Below are positions 27,057 through 35,870 of a DNA stretch of 64,000 bases, one piece after another. A program made the translations under genes and the position numbers. The DNA lies in assembly GCF_014697195.1 (NCBI RefSeq), contig NZ_JACJRJ010000011.1, forward strand, positions 1 to 64,000, written 5' to 3'. The notes below the pieces were generated by a model. It saw nothing but the letters and a program-made list of their open reading frames with translations. It was not told the origin of the DNA and did not search any database. Numbering within the stretch: position 1 is the stretch's first letter; the number at the start of each line of letters is the position of its first letter. Source of the stretch: Cylindrospermum sp. FACHB-282. GTDB lineage: Bacteria > Cyanobacteriota > Cyanobacteriia > Cyanobacteriales > Nostocaceae.

Positions 27057-28280
27057 TCAATTTTGATATAGCTGACGATATAGCTCAATATATCGCTGGG
27101 CTTGTAGTTCTAGTGGGTATTCTTCTAGGATGATCGCTCTACAGTTTTCACCCATAAGATCGCGTTGTTGGCGATCTTCTAAAAGCTGGACAATACCGTT
27201 ACAGAAATCTTGAGCATTTTCTGGTGACGCCAAGTAACCTGTGACACCTGGACGCACTAGATCGGGAACGCCGCCAATTTTGAATGAAACTATTGGCGTT
27301 CCACAGGCCATACTCTCTTGCAGCACCAAGGGTAGATTGTCAGCACGGGTGGGAAAAATGAACAAGTCAGCAGCAGAATAGGCAATACATTTGAGGCGAT
27401 CGCCACTGACGTAGCCCAGATTTAGGTTTCCCATCCCCACAGATTGCGATATCGCTTCACCACCATCACCAATAGTAATCAGTACAGTTTCGGCTTTTAG
27501 AGATTCTGGTAAGCTTTGTAGAGCTAAAAGAAGCAAGTCACTACCCTTACGAGTATCTTGAAGGGATTGAGAGGCAAACATCAAGACCTTTTGATTGGGC
27601 AGTATACCCAGAAGCGAACGGCATTTTTGAGGATCGAGGGGCTGATAGGCTTCTGTATCAATACCGTTGGGAATGCAATGAATTGGCAATTGGTTGAGCA
27701 TGCTCTGCTGCACTTGCTCAGTCAGCCAATGACTGAGAGTAACAATAGTTAAATGAGAGCGACTATAAACCCAATTTTTCAGCTTCCACTCTAGGCTGGT
27801 ATTATCTCTGGCAATAGCTGGATAGATATTCGGATAAGGACATTTGCCACATCCACTTTTCCAGCGATCGCAATCATAACTATAGGCACAATGCCCAGTA
27901 AAGCTCCACATATCATGAAGCGTGAATACAGCAGGTTTACTTTCTGTCAATGCGGGAATCGCCAGGTAGTTAAAAAAACCTGTATGCAGGTTATGAAAGT
28001 TGAGAACATCAGCCTGTTGGTAAAAGCTATGCTGGGGAATATCAAAGCTGCTGAATAGGTGGATATAATTTAGCCCAAAACGCCCAGTAAAGCGATAAAG
28101 CTGGTTTTCCATGCGGCGTTTAGTGGTAGGAACTGTCGCCACGCGATCATTACTATTTTTAGCTGATCCCACGAGTAATCGCGAATTAACACCCTGTGCT
28201 AGCAAACCTTGGTGTAGTCGGTAGCCTGCGATCCCTGCACCACCACCAGTATCTGACTGATTTATGTGTAGTATATTCAT
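27057..28280 (-). CDS. GT4 family glycosyltransferase (WcaC-like)
   Basis: A GT-B enzyme of 407 residues when started at ATG 28280 (MNILHINQSDTGGGAGIAGY), 4 nt after the stop of the upstream methyltransferase gene. The longer frame would overlap that gene by 65 nt. A cysteine set DCDRWKSGCGKCPYPN near 135-150 matches the insert of WcaC-type enzymes. The donor domain has MFASQSLQDTRKGSDLLL and the site DNLPLVLQE, where the first Glu of E-x7-E is Asp. Specificity unknown. Confidence 0.9.
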   Translation of the reverse strand: MNILHINQSDTGGGAGIAGYRLHQGLLAQGVNSRLLVGSAKNSNDRVATVPTTKRRMENQLYRFTGRFGLNYIHLFSSFDIPQHSFYQQADVLNFHNLHTGFFNYLAIPALTESKPAVFTLHDMWSFTGHCAYSYDCDRWKSGCGKCPYPNIYPAIARDNTSLEWKLKNWVYSRSHLTIVTLSHWLTEQVQQSMLNQLPIHCIPNGIDTEAYQPLDPQKCRSLLGILPNQKVLMFASQSLQDTRKGSDLLLLALQSLPESLKAETVLITIGDGGEAISQSVGMGNLNLGYVSGDRLKCIAYSAADLFIFPTRADNLPLVLQESMACGTPIVSFKIGGVPDLVRPGVTGYLASPENAQDFCNGIVQLLEDRQQRDLMGENCRAIILEEYPLELQAQRYIELYRQLYQN

Positions 28281-28284
28281 ACTA

Positions 28285-29151
28285 CTATTTGATAGCCTCC
28301 ATAAAAATAGAGTCAGGTTTGTAAACACTTCCGTCAACTTCTGTATCAAGATTAAAACTAGTCCAGTTCGGGATATAACTGGCAGTAGCTGTTTGCTGAA
28401 TAATATTCTGAAAACCGCATTTTTCTAAAAGAGTTTTTAGTGAATAGTTGTCATACATCCATTGGTGAATCTCACCCCCTTGGCGAAAGCGCCCAATTTC
28501 TAAGGCGATATATTCTTTACCCAGCAATAATTTGAGTAATGTTTCCCATCGGTAGGTCGGATAGCGGAAAAAGCGATAAATTTTCTTTAAAAATTGCTTT
28601 ATTTCACTTTCTGAAATTGGTTTATTTTGCATATTTTTTCGACGCTGTTCAGCAGACAAAATAAAATTTTTACCTTCAGCACCTATCCTCTGGATAACAA
28701 ATTCTTTATTGGTGATCAACTCTTTAGACAAATATTTTCCCATTTCTCCACCAGATTTATTTCTAATGGTTTGATCATACATTTCTAATAATATCCATTC
28801 ATAGTTATCAGCCCATTCCTGGGAGCCATATCTAGCTTTCTCTAGAGCTAATAAATAGGTTATGGCTATTTGTTCTAAATCTGGAACGACTACTCTTATT
28901 ACGCCTTGAGGGGATAAGACACGATAACATTCCTGCAAAAAAAACTCAGCGGATGATTTAGTAAAATGTTCTAGAACATGAGAGTGGTAAACTACATCAA
29001 ATGATGCATCTGGAAACGGAATTCCTTCGACTAAGTTATGGCCAATTATACTTTCATCTGTTGAAGTAAAGTCTATATTAGTCCAAGCATGATGAAAGCG
29101 ACGACCACAGCCAAGATTCAAATAATTAAACGTTTTATTAGAAATCAACAT
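28285..29151 (-). CDS. Class I SAM-dependent methyltransferase
   Basis: A 288-residue methyltransferase. FNYLNLGCGRRFH at the N-terminus is a variant motif I. FDVVYHSHVLEHFT near 58-71 is the post-motif acidic/His segment seen in Methyltransf_11-type sugar and lipid methyltransferases. LSPQGVIRVVVPDLEQI follows. It shares the tightest spacing in this part of the locus (4 nt) with the GT4 gene downstream, so the methyl acceptor is probably the sugar that enzyme adds, which is inference. Confidence 0.85.
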   Translation of the reverse strand: MLISNKTFNYLNLGCGRRFHHAWTNIDFTSTDESIIGHNLVEGIPFPDASFDVVYHSHVLEHFTKSSAEFFLQECYRVLSPQGVIRVVVPDLEQIAITYLLALEKARYGSQEWADNYEWILLEMYDQTIRNKSGGEMGKYLSKELITNKEFVIQRIGAEGKNFILSAEQRRKNMQNKPISESEIKQFLKKIYRFFRYPTYRWETLLKLLLGKEYIALEIGRFRQGGEIHQWMYDNYSLKTLLEKCGFQNIIQQTATASYIPNWTSFNLDTEVDGSVYKPDSIFMEAIK

Positions 29152-29192
29152 ATTCTATAGACAGCGCCGATAATTTTCATAACCAATACTAT

Positions 29193-30110
29193 TTAGCCAA
29201 GTTTCTCAAAACAAACATATAGCGTATGCCCTGGAATCAAATTTCGCAGAAAAGAAGAATTTTTTAGTATGGGTTTTAGAATATGATGGGAAACTCGACG
29301 GGTTATTTTTTCCAACAAGATTAGCTTTGGCATCGGAAATAATTGATCTGACAAATAAGAATCAACGTGGTAAGTAGCCAGAGGTTCTATCCTGAATTTC
29401 TTAACTCTAAGAGGAAAAATAGAGGTAAGGCTATCGAAACTTTTTTGACTCCATCGAGTCATATGATGAGGTGGCTGATCTAAGAGATGATTTTCTATTC
29501 TTTTCAGGAAAGATTCAGCATTCGGTACAGATATGATTAAATTTCCCCCTGGCTTAACTAGCTTAATCAACGATTCTAAAAAAATATAAGGATCTGAAAT
29601 ATGCTCTAAAACTTGAAATGAACAAACGGCATCAAAGTAGTTTGCCATATCAATGGAAAAATCATGTACGTCTAATTTTAAAACAGGAATTCCCTTTTTT
29701 TGGGCATATTTAACTGCATTTGAATTTAACTCAATGCCCTGGGCATCTAATTTTAGTTTTGTACATAGACGTTCTACAAAAGCACCTCTTCCGCAACCTA
29801 CTTCTACTACTTTCTGACAATTTTCTAAATCTTGCAGAGCAACATTATGCTCCCATTTTTCAGGCATATAATACCAATCATACTTTTCAAGTTGCTCGTA
29901 GAGCTTATCAGAACCAGCAATATCAAAAGGTACAAAAAACATTAGATTTGTCTGATTACAGCGATACAGATAAATTTCTTCCTGTTCACCAATTTCCTCT
30001 GTAATATCTATTTGAAATTGCTGATGCCAAGCTTCAATTATCTGACTTCTCTTCAAAATAGTTAGTATAGTGACATCGCTAGATTTATTAATAGGACTAA
30101 ACACAGTCAT
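29193..30110 (-). CDS. Class I SAM-dependent methyltransferase
   Basis: A 305-residue protein with an N-terminal region of about 95 residues of unknown role, then a Methyltransf_23-type domain: CQKVVEVGCGRGAFVERL (motif I), LDAQGIELNSNAVKYA (motif II), YFDAVCSFQVLEHISDP (motif III region) and VKPGGNLIISVPNAES. It lies 21 nt downstream of the Wzt gene, an arrangement known from ABC-type O-antigen loci in which a methyltransferase caps the chain before export. Chain-end capping here is a hypothesis. Confidence 0.87.
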   Translation of the reverse strand: MTVFSPINKSSDVTILTILKRSQIIEAWHQQFQIDITEEIGEQEEIYLYRCNQTNLMFFVPFDIAGSDKLYEQLEKYDWYYMPEKWEHNVALQDLENCQKVVEVGCGRGAFVERLCTKLKLDAQGIELNSNAVKYAQKKGIPVLKLDVHDFSIDMANYFDAVCSFQVLEHISDPYIFLESLIKLVKPGGNLIISVPNAESFLKRIENHLLDQPPHHMTRWSQKSFDSLTSIFPLRVKKFRIEPLATYHVDSYLSDQLFPMPKLILLEKITRRVSHHILKPILKNSSFLRNLIPGHTLYVCFEKLG

Positions 30111-30131
30111 TGTGTCCTCACTGAGAATTAG

Positions 30132-31430
30132 TTAGTTGTTAGCTAAAACAGGGTTTTGTTCTTCCCAAGGTAAATCAATCATTACCACACCAATATTATT
30201 ATATTCTTGATACCTTGCTAACTTAGTTCCAGTTTCGTTAATCGAAAAACTAAGTATATGTTGGTGATAATCAAAAGTCTGGATCATTGGCTGGTGAGCA
30301 CCAATGCTAATGAAGTAATGATCTGGCATTAAAAACATAGAGGGAATTTTTATCGAAACCTGATGAATCCCCACATTCCTTTCATTGATTTTTTCAGGTT
30401 GGCAGTCTGATTGGTGACTAGTAAAGACTACTTTGCCATCATGAGTTTCAACCCGAAAAGATAGCTCTATGTCTTTGATCAAACTTGTAACTTCATAAAG
30501 TATTTTGATATAAAATGGATAACGAATATCTATTTCTGAAGAAATTTCATTATGATGATCAACAATTGAAACTTCTCTAAAAAATATGGGCTTATTAGTA
30601 CTAGGCGTTAGCTTTTTAATGGCACTACTATTACTATTACTATATGATGCTAAATAGTTATAAACTACTGAATTAACATTTCCAATGCTATCAATCTGAC
30701 CGGAGTTAAGCAATACTCCCTTAGTGCATAGTTGTGTAACAATGCCCATGTTATGGCTGACAAAAATAACTGTTCGTCCTTCTTTACCAACACTCTCCAT
30801 TTTGCCCAAGCATTTCTTTTGAAACTGAGAATCTCCTACTGCCAGAACCTCATCTACAATCAATATTTCTGGTTCTATATGAGATGCAACAGCAAAGGCA
30901 AGACGCACATACATTCCAGAGGAATACCGCTTCACAGGGGTATCTAAAAACTTTTCTACCTCGGCAAAGTCTACAATCTCATCAAACTTGCGTTGAATCT
31001 CTGCCTTACTCATGCCCAGAATTGCACCGTTGAGAAAAATATTTTCCCTACCAGTCAACTCTGGGTGAAAACCTGTACCCACTTCCAATAAACTAGCAAC
31101 TCGCCCTTTAATGTGAATTTTTCCTGTTGTTGGTTCCGTAATCCGGCTGAGAATTTTCAGCAGGGTAGATTTCCCTGCACCATTTCGGCCAACAATACCT
31201 ATTCTGTCACCTTGCTTAATCTCAAAGGAAATATCTTTTAATGCCCAAAACTCTTCGCGAGTGGAATTATATACTTCTTTGTCAACAGGTTGGAAGATTT
31301 TTTTACCCAGAGACTTCGCGCCATTGCTGATTGATTCTCGTAAAGATTTATATTTGCCTTGCCTGTCTTGCTGATGGCTGAGAACGTACTTTTTACTTAG
31401 ATTTTCTATTCGGATTACTGTATCTGACAT
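30132..31430 (-). CDS. wzt: Polysaccharide ABC transporter ATP-binding protein with Wzt-type C-terminal domain
   Basis: A 432-residue ATPase that powers export of a completed glycan through Wzm. Walker A GRNGAGKST is at 81-89, the signature YSSGM at 169-173, Walker B ILIVDE at 189-194, and the switch histidine is in SHN (225-227). Residues about 290-432 form a beta-rich extension like the carbohydrate-binding domain of Wzt in ABC-dependent O-antigen export. That domain recognises chain-end modifications, which fits the two methyltransferase genes just downstream. The permease gene lies 66 bp upstream. Confidence 0.92.
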   Translation of the reverse strand: MSDTVIRIENLSKKYVLSHQQDRQGKYKSLRESISNGAKSLGKKIFQPVDKEVYNSTREEFWALKDISFEIKQGDRIGIVGRNGAGKSTLLKILSRITEPTTGKIHIKGRVASLLEVGTGFHPELTGRENIFLNGAILGMSKAEIQRKFDEIVDFAEVEKFLDTPVKRYSSGMYVRLAFAVASHIEPEILIVDEVLAVGDSQFQKKCLGKMESVGKEGRTVIFVSHNMGIVTQLCTKGVLLNSGQIDSIGNVNSVVYNYLASYSNSNSSAIKKLTPSTNKPIFFREVSIVDHHNEISSEIDIRYPFYIKILYEVTSLIKDIELSFRVETHDGKVVFTSHQSDCQPEKINERNVGIHQVSIKIPSMFLMPDHYFISIGAHQPMIQTFDYHQHILSFSINETGTKLARYQEYNNIGVVMIDLPWEEQNPVLANN

Positions 31431-31496
31431 TGGCGCTTTACTCTGTCAAAATAGCGTTTTCATCAATATGGATCTAGTGAGGGTTGAAATTTTCTG

Positions 31497-32339
31497 TTAG
31501 ATCACATCCGCAAATGTCCGTTCCATCCTGCGGAAGTACCAGATACCACTCCAGAGTAACAAAACCACTAGGGCCATAGAAAGCCCAAAACCAGGTAAGT
31601 ACAGCTTCGACTCTCCGCCTAAAATCGCCCAGCGGAAGCCATCTATTACCCCTACCATTGGGTTCAAGCAATAAATTAAGCGCCACTGTTCCGGCACAAT
31701 ATTACTACTAAAGCCTACGGGGGATATATATAGGCCAAACTGAACTATAAACGGCACTATATAGCGAAAATCTCGATATTCTACATTTAGTGCTGCCAAC
31801 CATAGCCCTACTCCCATGGAAGCGGCAAAGGCAATGGCAGTGAATAATGGCAGTGTTAGTATCCGCCAACTGGGTACATAGTTAAACCAAGCCATCAGCC
31901 CTAACAGAATCATGCCAGAAACCATAAAGTCTACAAAGCTGACAATTACTGCACTGGTGGGCACAATCAGACGGGGGAAGTAGACTTTTGAGATCAAGTT
32001 GGCATTGCTAATTAGACTGCCGCTACACTCACCAAGGGCATTGGCAAAAAACTGCCAAGGTAGCATGCCAGCAAATACCAGAATTGGATATGGTACGCCT
32101 TCTGAGGGTAAATTTGCCAATTTTCCAAAGATTACGGTGAACACTACCATTGTCAAAAATGGTCTGATTAGTGCCCAAACCATGCCAATTGCAGTTTGCT
32201 TGTATCGGACTAGAATGTCACGCCAAGCTAGAAAGTAGAATAGTTCTCTATATTTCCACAAATCTCGCCAATACTGGCGTTCTGTGCGTCCGGCTTCTAT
32301 CACCAATTCTTGCTGGGAGGCAATTTCTTGACTACTCAT
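31497..32339 (-). CDS. wzm: Polysaccharide ABC transporter permease
   Basis: A 280-residue ABC-2 type inner-membrane protein with six hydrophobic segments (FLTMVVFTVIFGKL, FANALGECSGSLI region, FVDFMVSGMILLGLMAWF and so on). The N-terminal cytoplasmic YRELFYFLAWRDILVRYKQT motif is typical of Wzm/KpsM-type permeases, which dimerise to form the glycan channel. YCLNPMVGVIDGFRWAILG near residue 228-246 is also conserved in the family. It pairs with the ATPase gene immediately downstream on the same strand. Confidence 0.93.
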   Translation of the reverse strand: MSSQEIASQQELVIEAGRTERQYWRDLWKYRELFYFLAWRDILVRYKQTAIGMVWALIRPFLTMVVFTVIFGKLANLPSEGVPYPILVFAGMLPWQFFANALGECSGSLISNANLISKVYFPRLIVPTSAVIVSFVDFMVSGMILLGLMAWFNYVPSWRILTLPLFTAIAFAASMGVGLWLAALNVEYRDFRYIVPFIVQFGLYISPVGFSSNIVPEQWRLIYCLNPMVGVIDGFRWAILGGESKLYLPGFGLSMALVVLLLWSGIWYFRRMERTFADVI

Positions 32340-32355
32340 GGTTAGTATTCATCGC

Positions 32356-32799
32356 TTAACGCACAAACTGGAAATCTTTGATGCCGTAATAGCCAACCTG
32401 CCCTGCTTGCCTGCGAGTAAATTCTCCCACAGAAGGGTTTCCTTGGGGATCGATGACTCCTGTTGCTTGCTGCCACAGTTCTTGTGGCGCTAGTGAAAGT
32501 TCGTAGGTGCTATGGTCGCGCTTACAGACGTGATACCACTTTGTTTGCTGGCACTGAGGACACCAGAAAGCTTCTAACCATTCTTTTTGTATAAGAACTG
32601 TGGTTTGGTTGGCAACTAACATTAATGCGCTCCGGCGGCTCATGCCCCGTTGCTCTAATTGTCCTGCTTGATCGGCAAACAGATGATATTTCTGACTCCT
32701 GCTATCGAGATAGCAGTTATGAACTGGACAGTAGATAGCTCGGCGTTTTGAACGTTTCCGATTTCGGTCACACCTTCTCTGCAATTCGACCTCCCACAT
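32356..32799 (-). CDS. Putative zinc-ribbon protein, function unknown
   Basis: A 147-residue basic protein. It opens with a highly charged stretch (RRCDRNRKRSKRR), and two cysteine pairs, YCPVHNCYL near 24-32 and FWCPQCQQTKWYHVCKRD near 78-95, could bind zinc. No membrane segment or signal peptide is seen. It lies 16 nt upstream of the Wzm gene and is probably co-transcribed with the exporter. I recognise it only as a cyanobacterial conserved hypothetical; a regulatory or nucleic-acid-binding role is possible but unproven. Confidence 0.6.
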   Translation of the reverse strand: MWEVELQRRCDRNRKRSKRRAIYCPVHNCYLDSRSQKYHLFADQAGQLEQRGMSRRSALMLVANQTTVLIQKEWLEAFWCPQCQQTKWYHVCKRDHSTYELSLAPQELWQQATGVIDPQGNPSVGEFTRRQAGQVGYYGIKDFQFVR

Positions 32800-32966
32800 C
32801 AGTCTGTAGACAACAAAGTCTGGAAGGTTACGTTAGAAGGACTGAGATCAATAAAGACCATCGAAGCCCATCTTTTGAATTAGAAACTAGCTATTTAATA
32901 TAGCTGATGCTGCAAGCAAGGCTATACCCTAGTAAAGGGTAGCAGTCTGTACTTATGCTGTCAAAC

Positions 32967-34316
32967 TTATTTTGTCCGACTGGGAGACATGGTTCTCACC
33001 TCGTCAGCTAGTATCGCTTGTTGTAAAACTTCTAAGTATTGTTGAGATATTATTCTGGGTGTGAAGTGCGATCGCAAATACTGACGACCGGCTCTCCCCA
33101 TCCGCTGCCCTAATTGCTGATCGTAAATCAACAAGCGAATAAATTGGGCAAGACTATAACTGTCTCCATTATCAAATGTGGAACCACATTGAGCTTCAGT
33201 AATTAGTTGTTTGAGATAGGAATACTGAGAACAAATCACTGCCACTGGTCGTCCTGATGCTAAAGCTGAGTAAATCTTACTAGGTACGACCAAGTTTTCT
33301 GTAGATGCATCCACGCTCACTAGTGACAAATCGCAAGCTGTTAGGGAATAGGGCAGTACCTGCTTGTCTTGATACGGTAGAAATAAGAAATTTTTCAAGC
33401 CGAATTGCTTCACTTGGAGTATGGCATCATCACGTTTGGCGCCACTGCCAATGAAGACAAACTGAACTGGCTCATCTTGCAGTTGTTTTGCCGCTTCCAG
33501 GATAGTTTCTATATCATGACAGCGGCCCATATTCCCTGAGTAGAGTACGGTAAATTTTTTAACTAGGTCGTACTTCCAGGCAAACCAGTTTTCTTGCTTG
33601 GCAATTGGGACAATCACTTCTGGGTCTGACCAACTGTGAATCACAGAAATCTTATCGGCTATCTGCGGACAAATGGCAGTCACCTGCTGTTTCATCCCCG
33701 GACTGAGTACCACAATCCCCTTAGCTTTTAGCCAAACCTGTCTGTTAATTGCCTGCCAAACCCGTGTGATCCAGTGATCCTTTGAGATTACTCCTAGTGC
33801 GATCGCAATATCGGGGTAAAGGTCATAGAGTATGCAGATATAGGGCAGTCGGAACAAGACATACATCAGATATCCGATAACTGGCAAAAATGGGGGAGCT
33901 GTAGTTAGTAACAATATGTTGCGACGACGGCAATTTTTGAACAGATGGAGTGCAGCCCGCAAGGTGTATAAGACACCATTGACGGCTTTACCACGAATTC
34001 GTCCTGGCCATAATTGAGCAGTGCGCGATCGCTGAATTCGGATTCGACCCGCTTGTTCAACGGCTGGAGCATTAGGAGAGTTAAATGCATATCCAGGCTG
34101 GCTGGTAAATACCTCAATATCTATGCCTTGCTGCCCTAACTGTTTTACGAGTTCCTCAATCAACTGCCCCGTAGCAGCATAGTCTGGAGGGAAAAATTGG
34201 GTGATTACAGACAATTTGATGGATTGCTGAGTTTTTATAGAATCCTGATTTTCAGGTTCTAGTCTCGTAGAAATGGATGGTGACAGTTTTTGATTAATCC
34301 ATTCATTAAGTCTCAT
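32967..34316 (-). CDS. GT4 family glycosyltransferase (WbuB/WcaI-like)
   Basis: A 449-residue GT-B protein. After an N-terminal extension of about 33 residues comes LSVITQFFPPDYAATGQLIE, the typical opening of WbuB/WcaI-like GT4 enzymes. LRAALHLFKNCRRRNILLLTTAPPFLP and a hydrophobic stretch (VIGYLMYVLFRLPYICILYDLYPD) match the same subgroup, which associates with the membrane. The donor region has FTVLYSGNMGRCHDIETIL and ENLVVPSKIYSALASGRPV in place of E-x7-E. It is the first glycosyltransferase gene of the locus in transcription order. Confidence 0.88.
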   Translation of the reverse strand: MRLNEWINQKLSPSISTRLEPENQDSIKTQQSIKLSVITQFFPPDYAATGQLIEELVKQLGQQGIDIEVFTSQPGYAFNSPNAPAVEQAGRIRIQRSRTAQLWPGRIRGKAVNGVLYTLRAALHLFKNCRRRNILLLTTAPPFLPVIGYLMYVLFRLPYICILYDLYPDIAIALGVISKDHWITRVWQAINRQVWLKAKGIVVLSPGMKQQVTAICPQIADKISVIHSWSDPEVIVPIAKQENWFAWKYDLVKKFTVLYSGNMGRCHDIETILEAAKQLQDEPVQFVFIGSGAKRDDAILQVKQFGLKNFLFLPYQDKQVLPYSLTACDLSLVSVDASTENLVVPSKIYSALASGRPVAVICSQYSYLKQLITEAQCGSTFDNGDSYSLAQFIRLLIYDQQLGQRMGRAGRQYLRSHFTPRIISQQYLEVLQQAILADEVRTMSPSRTK

Positions 34317-34751
34317 TGGCTGTATCCTACAGTAGAAATCTTGTTGAAGATGCTGCTGAACTACTCAAATTTAGGCTCTAGTTTTTGAAATAAATTTGAT
34401 GTTCTGCGTTCAGTCCTACCTTATTGCTTGAAGGGCAGCTAAAGTAGCTGAACTTTCGTTCTATATTCTTGATGAATTTAAGCCACATCAAACTATCACT
34501 TTTTGAAAAAAAGATGGAAAACAATATCACCAAATAGCCCATAGACTAGATATACAGGGCAATCTAAACAGTGAATATACCCCAAAAGTAGCAGCCCGAC
34601 AACAAAGAAAATCACTGCTATTGTTATTAGTAACCACAGATAAGCACATATTTTAATAAAGGTATAACCACGCTACTTGACACAGTGCTGTAGATGCAAG
34701 CAACAACCTAGTACTTAACTACTTTATACACATTGCACGATAAAAATTATC

Positions 34752-34847
34752 ATGCAATGTTCGCGATGTAGTTCCATTCAAATTTATAAAAACAGTTGGC
34801 ATGACGGCAAGCAGAACTACCTCTGCCAATATTGCGACGCTGAATAG
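34752..34847 (+). pseudogene. Relict of an IS1-type transposase (InsA zinc-finger N-terminus)
   Basis: An ATG frame of 31 codons reads MQCSRCSSIQIYKNSWHDGK and then QNYLCQYCDAE before TAG. The spacing C-x2-C ... YLC-x2-C and the I-x-K-N turn are those of the InsA/IS1-like N-terminal zinc finger of cyanobacterial transposases. The helix-turn-helix and catalytic parts are missing, and nothing similar follows in the other plus frames. It is a short decayed fragment of an insertion sequence. No terminal inverted repeats or target duplication are visible. Confidence 0.6.
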
Positions 34848-34906
34848 TTATGACATCTACCAGTCCTTTATTGATCACCTTGACCATCTGAACTAGTAAA
34901 ACTTTC

Positions 34907-35065
34907 ATGACCTACGTTGAGGGTAAAAAAAGATACACACAGCAATACTTAGCTTGGTTGTCAGACCAAACTTTTAGCGACTTCAAGTCTACGGTTATTA
35001 TTAAAGCACCAATTGGATTATTGGCGTACTACTTGAATGACTATCATGTTCCTATTCTCACATAA
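34907..35065 (+). CDS. Small open frame of 52 codons, doubtful
   Basis: An ATG at 34907 opens MTYVEGKKRYTQQYLAWLSD..., ending in LLAYYLNDYHVPILT and TAA at 35063. The composition is protein-like (basic N-terminus, aromatic helix-forming centre), unlike the other short frames in this gap. There is no clear ribosome-binding site. It follows the transposase relict by 60 nt and could be a remnant of a mobile-element gene or a small independent gene. I do not recognise it. Confidence 0.25.
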   Translation: MTYVEGKKRYTQQYLAWLSDQTFSDFKSTVIIKAPIGLLAYYLNDYHVPILT

Positions 35066-35786
35066 ATTATCTTTTTGTTATGCAACGCCATAGAGATGGC
35101 ACAGAGAGCTTGCTGTCAGTGCTTGCTCACTAATAGTGAAAAATTAAACTTTAATGCCTGAAAATCTACACCTCATATTCGATCATTTGCGTCAATGCAT
35201 ACGTTCTAACATATTATCTCTGCACAAGAATGCCAGCCTCCCATACTATTCGACAGTTTACAGGCAAAGAATTTTTTACCATTATTCACTACGTCAAGAT
35301 TTACACACTCTTACCCACTACGTCAAGACTTACATACTGCAAAGTTTTTATGCAAAGTGTTCTGGATTTCCTCTTGACCTCGATGTTTATGTAACTCTAT
35401 ACAAGCTTCGCTAATTACATAGCGGTAATTACTTAAGCAATTCAAAATTATTACTTCAGCATTTAAAATTTTAATAAATAAATAATCGTGAGTTTAGAGA
35501 ACATTGAATTTTTATGCATTAATTCCGATATATCTGGCGGCACAAAAAATCTTACTCTGAGAAACTAAAGCGAGCAAGGCAAAAACATGGCTGCAGCCAT
35601 CGTTTGCAGGAATAGTTTAGCTCAACTTTATCCATAAAAAGATTAAAAAATGTGCCTGTTTTGCACAATGAAGTAAAACAAAGACATCAGATAGTAGTGA
35701 CCCCTACCGCTTGGGAAAACATGAAAACCGAGGCAACTAACTAGTAGAGGTATTAGTATCAGTGAGTTAATAGAAGAATTTGGAAA

Positions 35787-35800
35787 GCGACTAAAGTCGC
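35787..35800. repeat. Small palindrome GCGACT-AA-AGTCGC
   Basis: A 6-bp perfect inverted repeat with a 2-nt centre in the gene-poor region, followed by CTCCGAC. This motif with its flank is a common interspersed palindrome in Nostoc-like genomes; that statement is from memory. No function is assigned. Confidence 0.4.
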
Positions 35801-35870
35801 CTCCGACTTATCCCCATGTCTGAAGCCACTTGCTCTGCGTCTGGCTTTCCGGTCAAAATATTTTTGCAAA

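Larger units (their letters stand above)
34317..35870. other. Gene-poor region of about 1.55 kb with decayed elements
   Basis: AT-rich sequence upstream of the main glycosyltransferase block. It holds the transposase relict at 34752-34847, a 52-codon open frame at 34907-35065, two imperfect copies of a CACTACGTCAAGAxTTACA motif at about 35287-35339, and a GCGACT/AGTCGC palindrome at 35787-35800. The 86-codon frame at 35154-35414 shows no protein-like features and is not called. The region probably contains the promoter of the glycosyltransferase block. Confidence 0.55.

Noticed and set aside
35280-35345. Possible start of a CRISPR-like array (CACTACGTCAAGA seen twice)
   Set aside because: Only two imperfect copies about 30 bp apart, no third unit, no cas genes nearby.
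35154-35414. Plus-strand open frame of 86 codons in the gene-poor gap
   Set aside because: Composition is unlike a protein (runs of His/Tyr/Leu from AT-rich repeats), no ribosome-binding site, and it includes two imperfect DNA repeats that make the frame look artificial.
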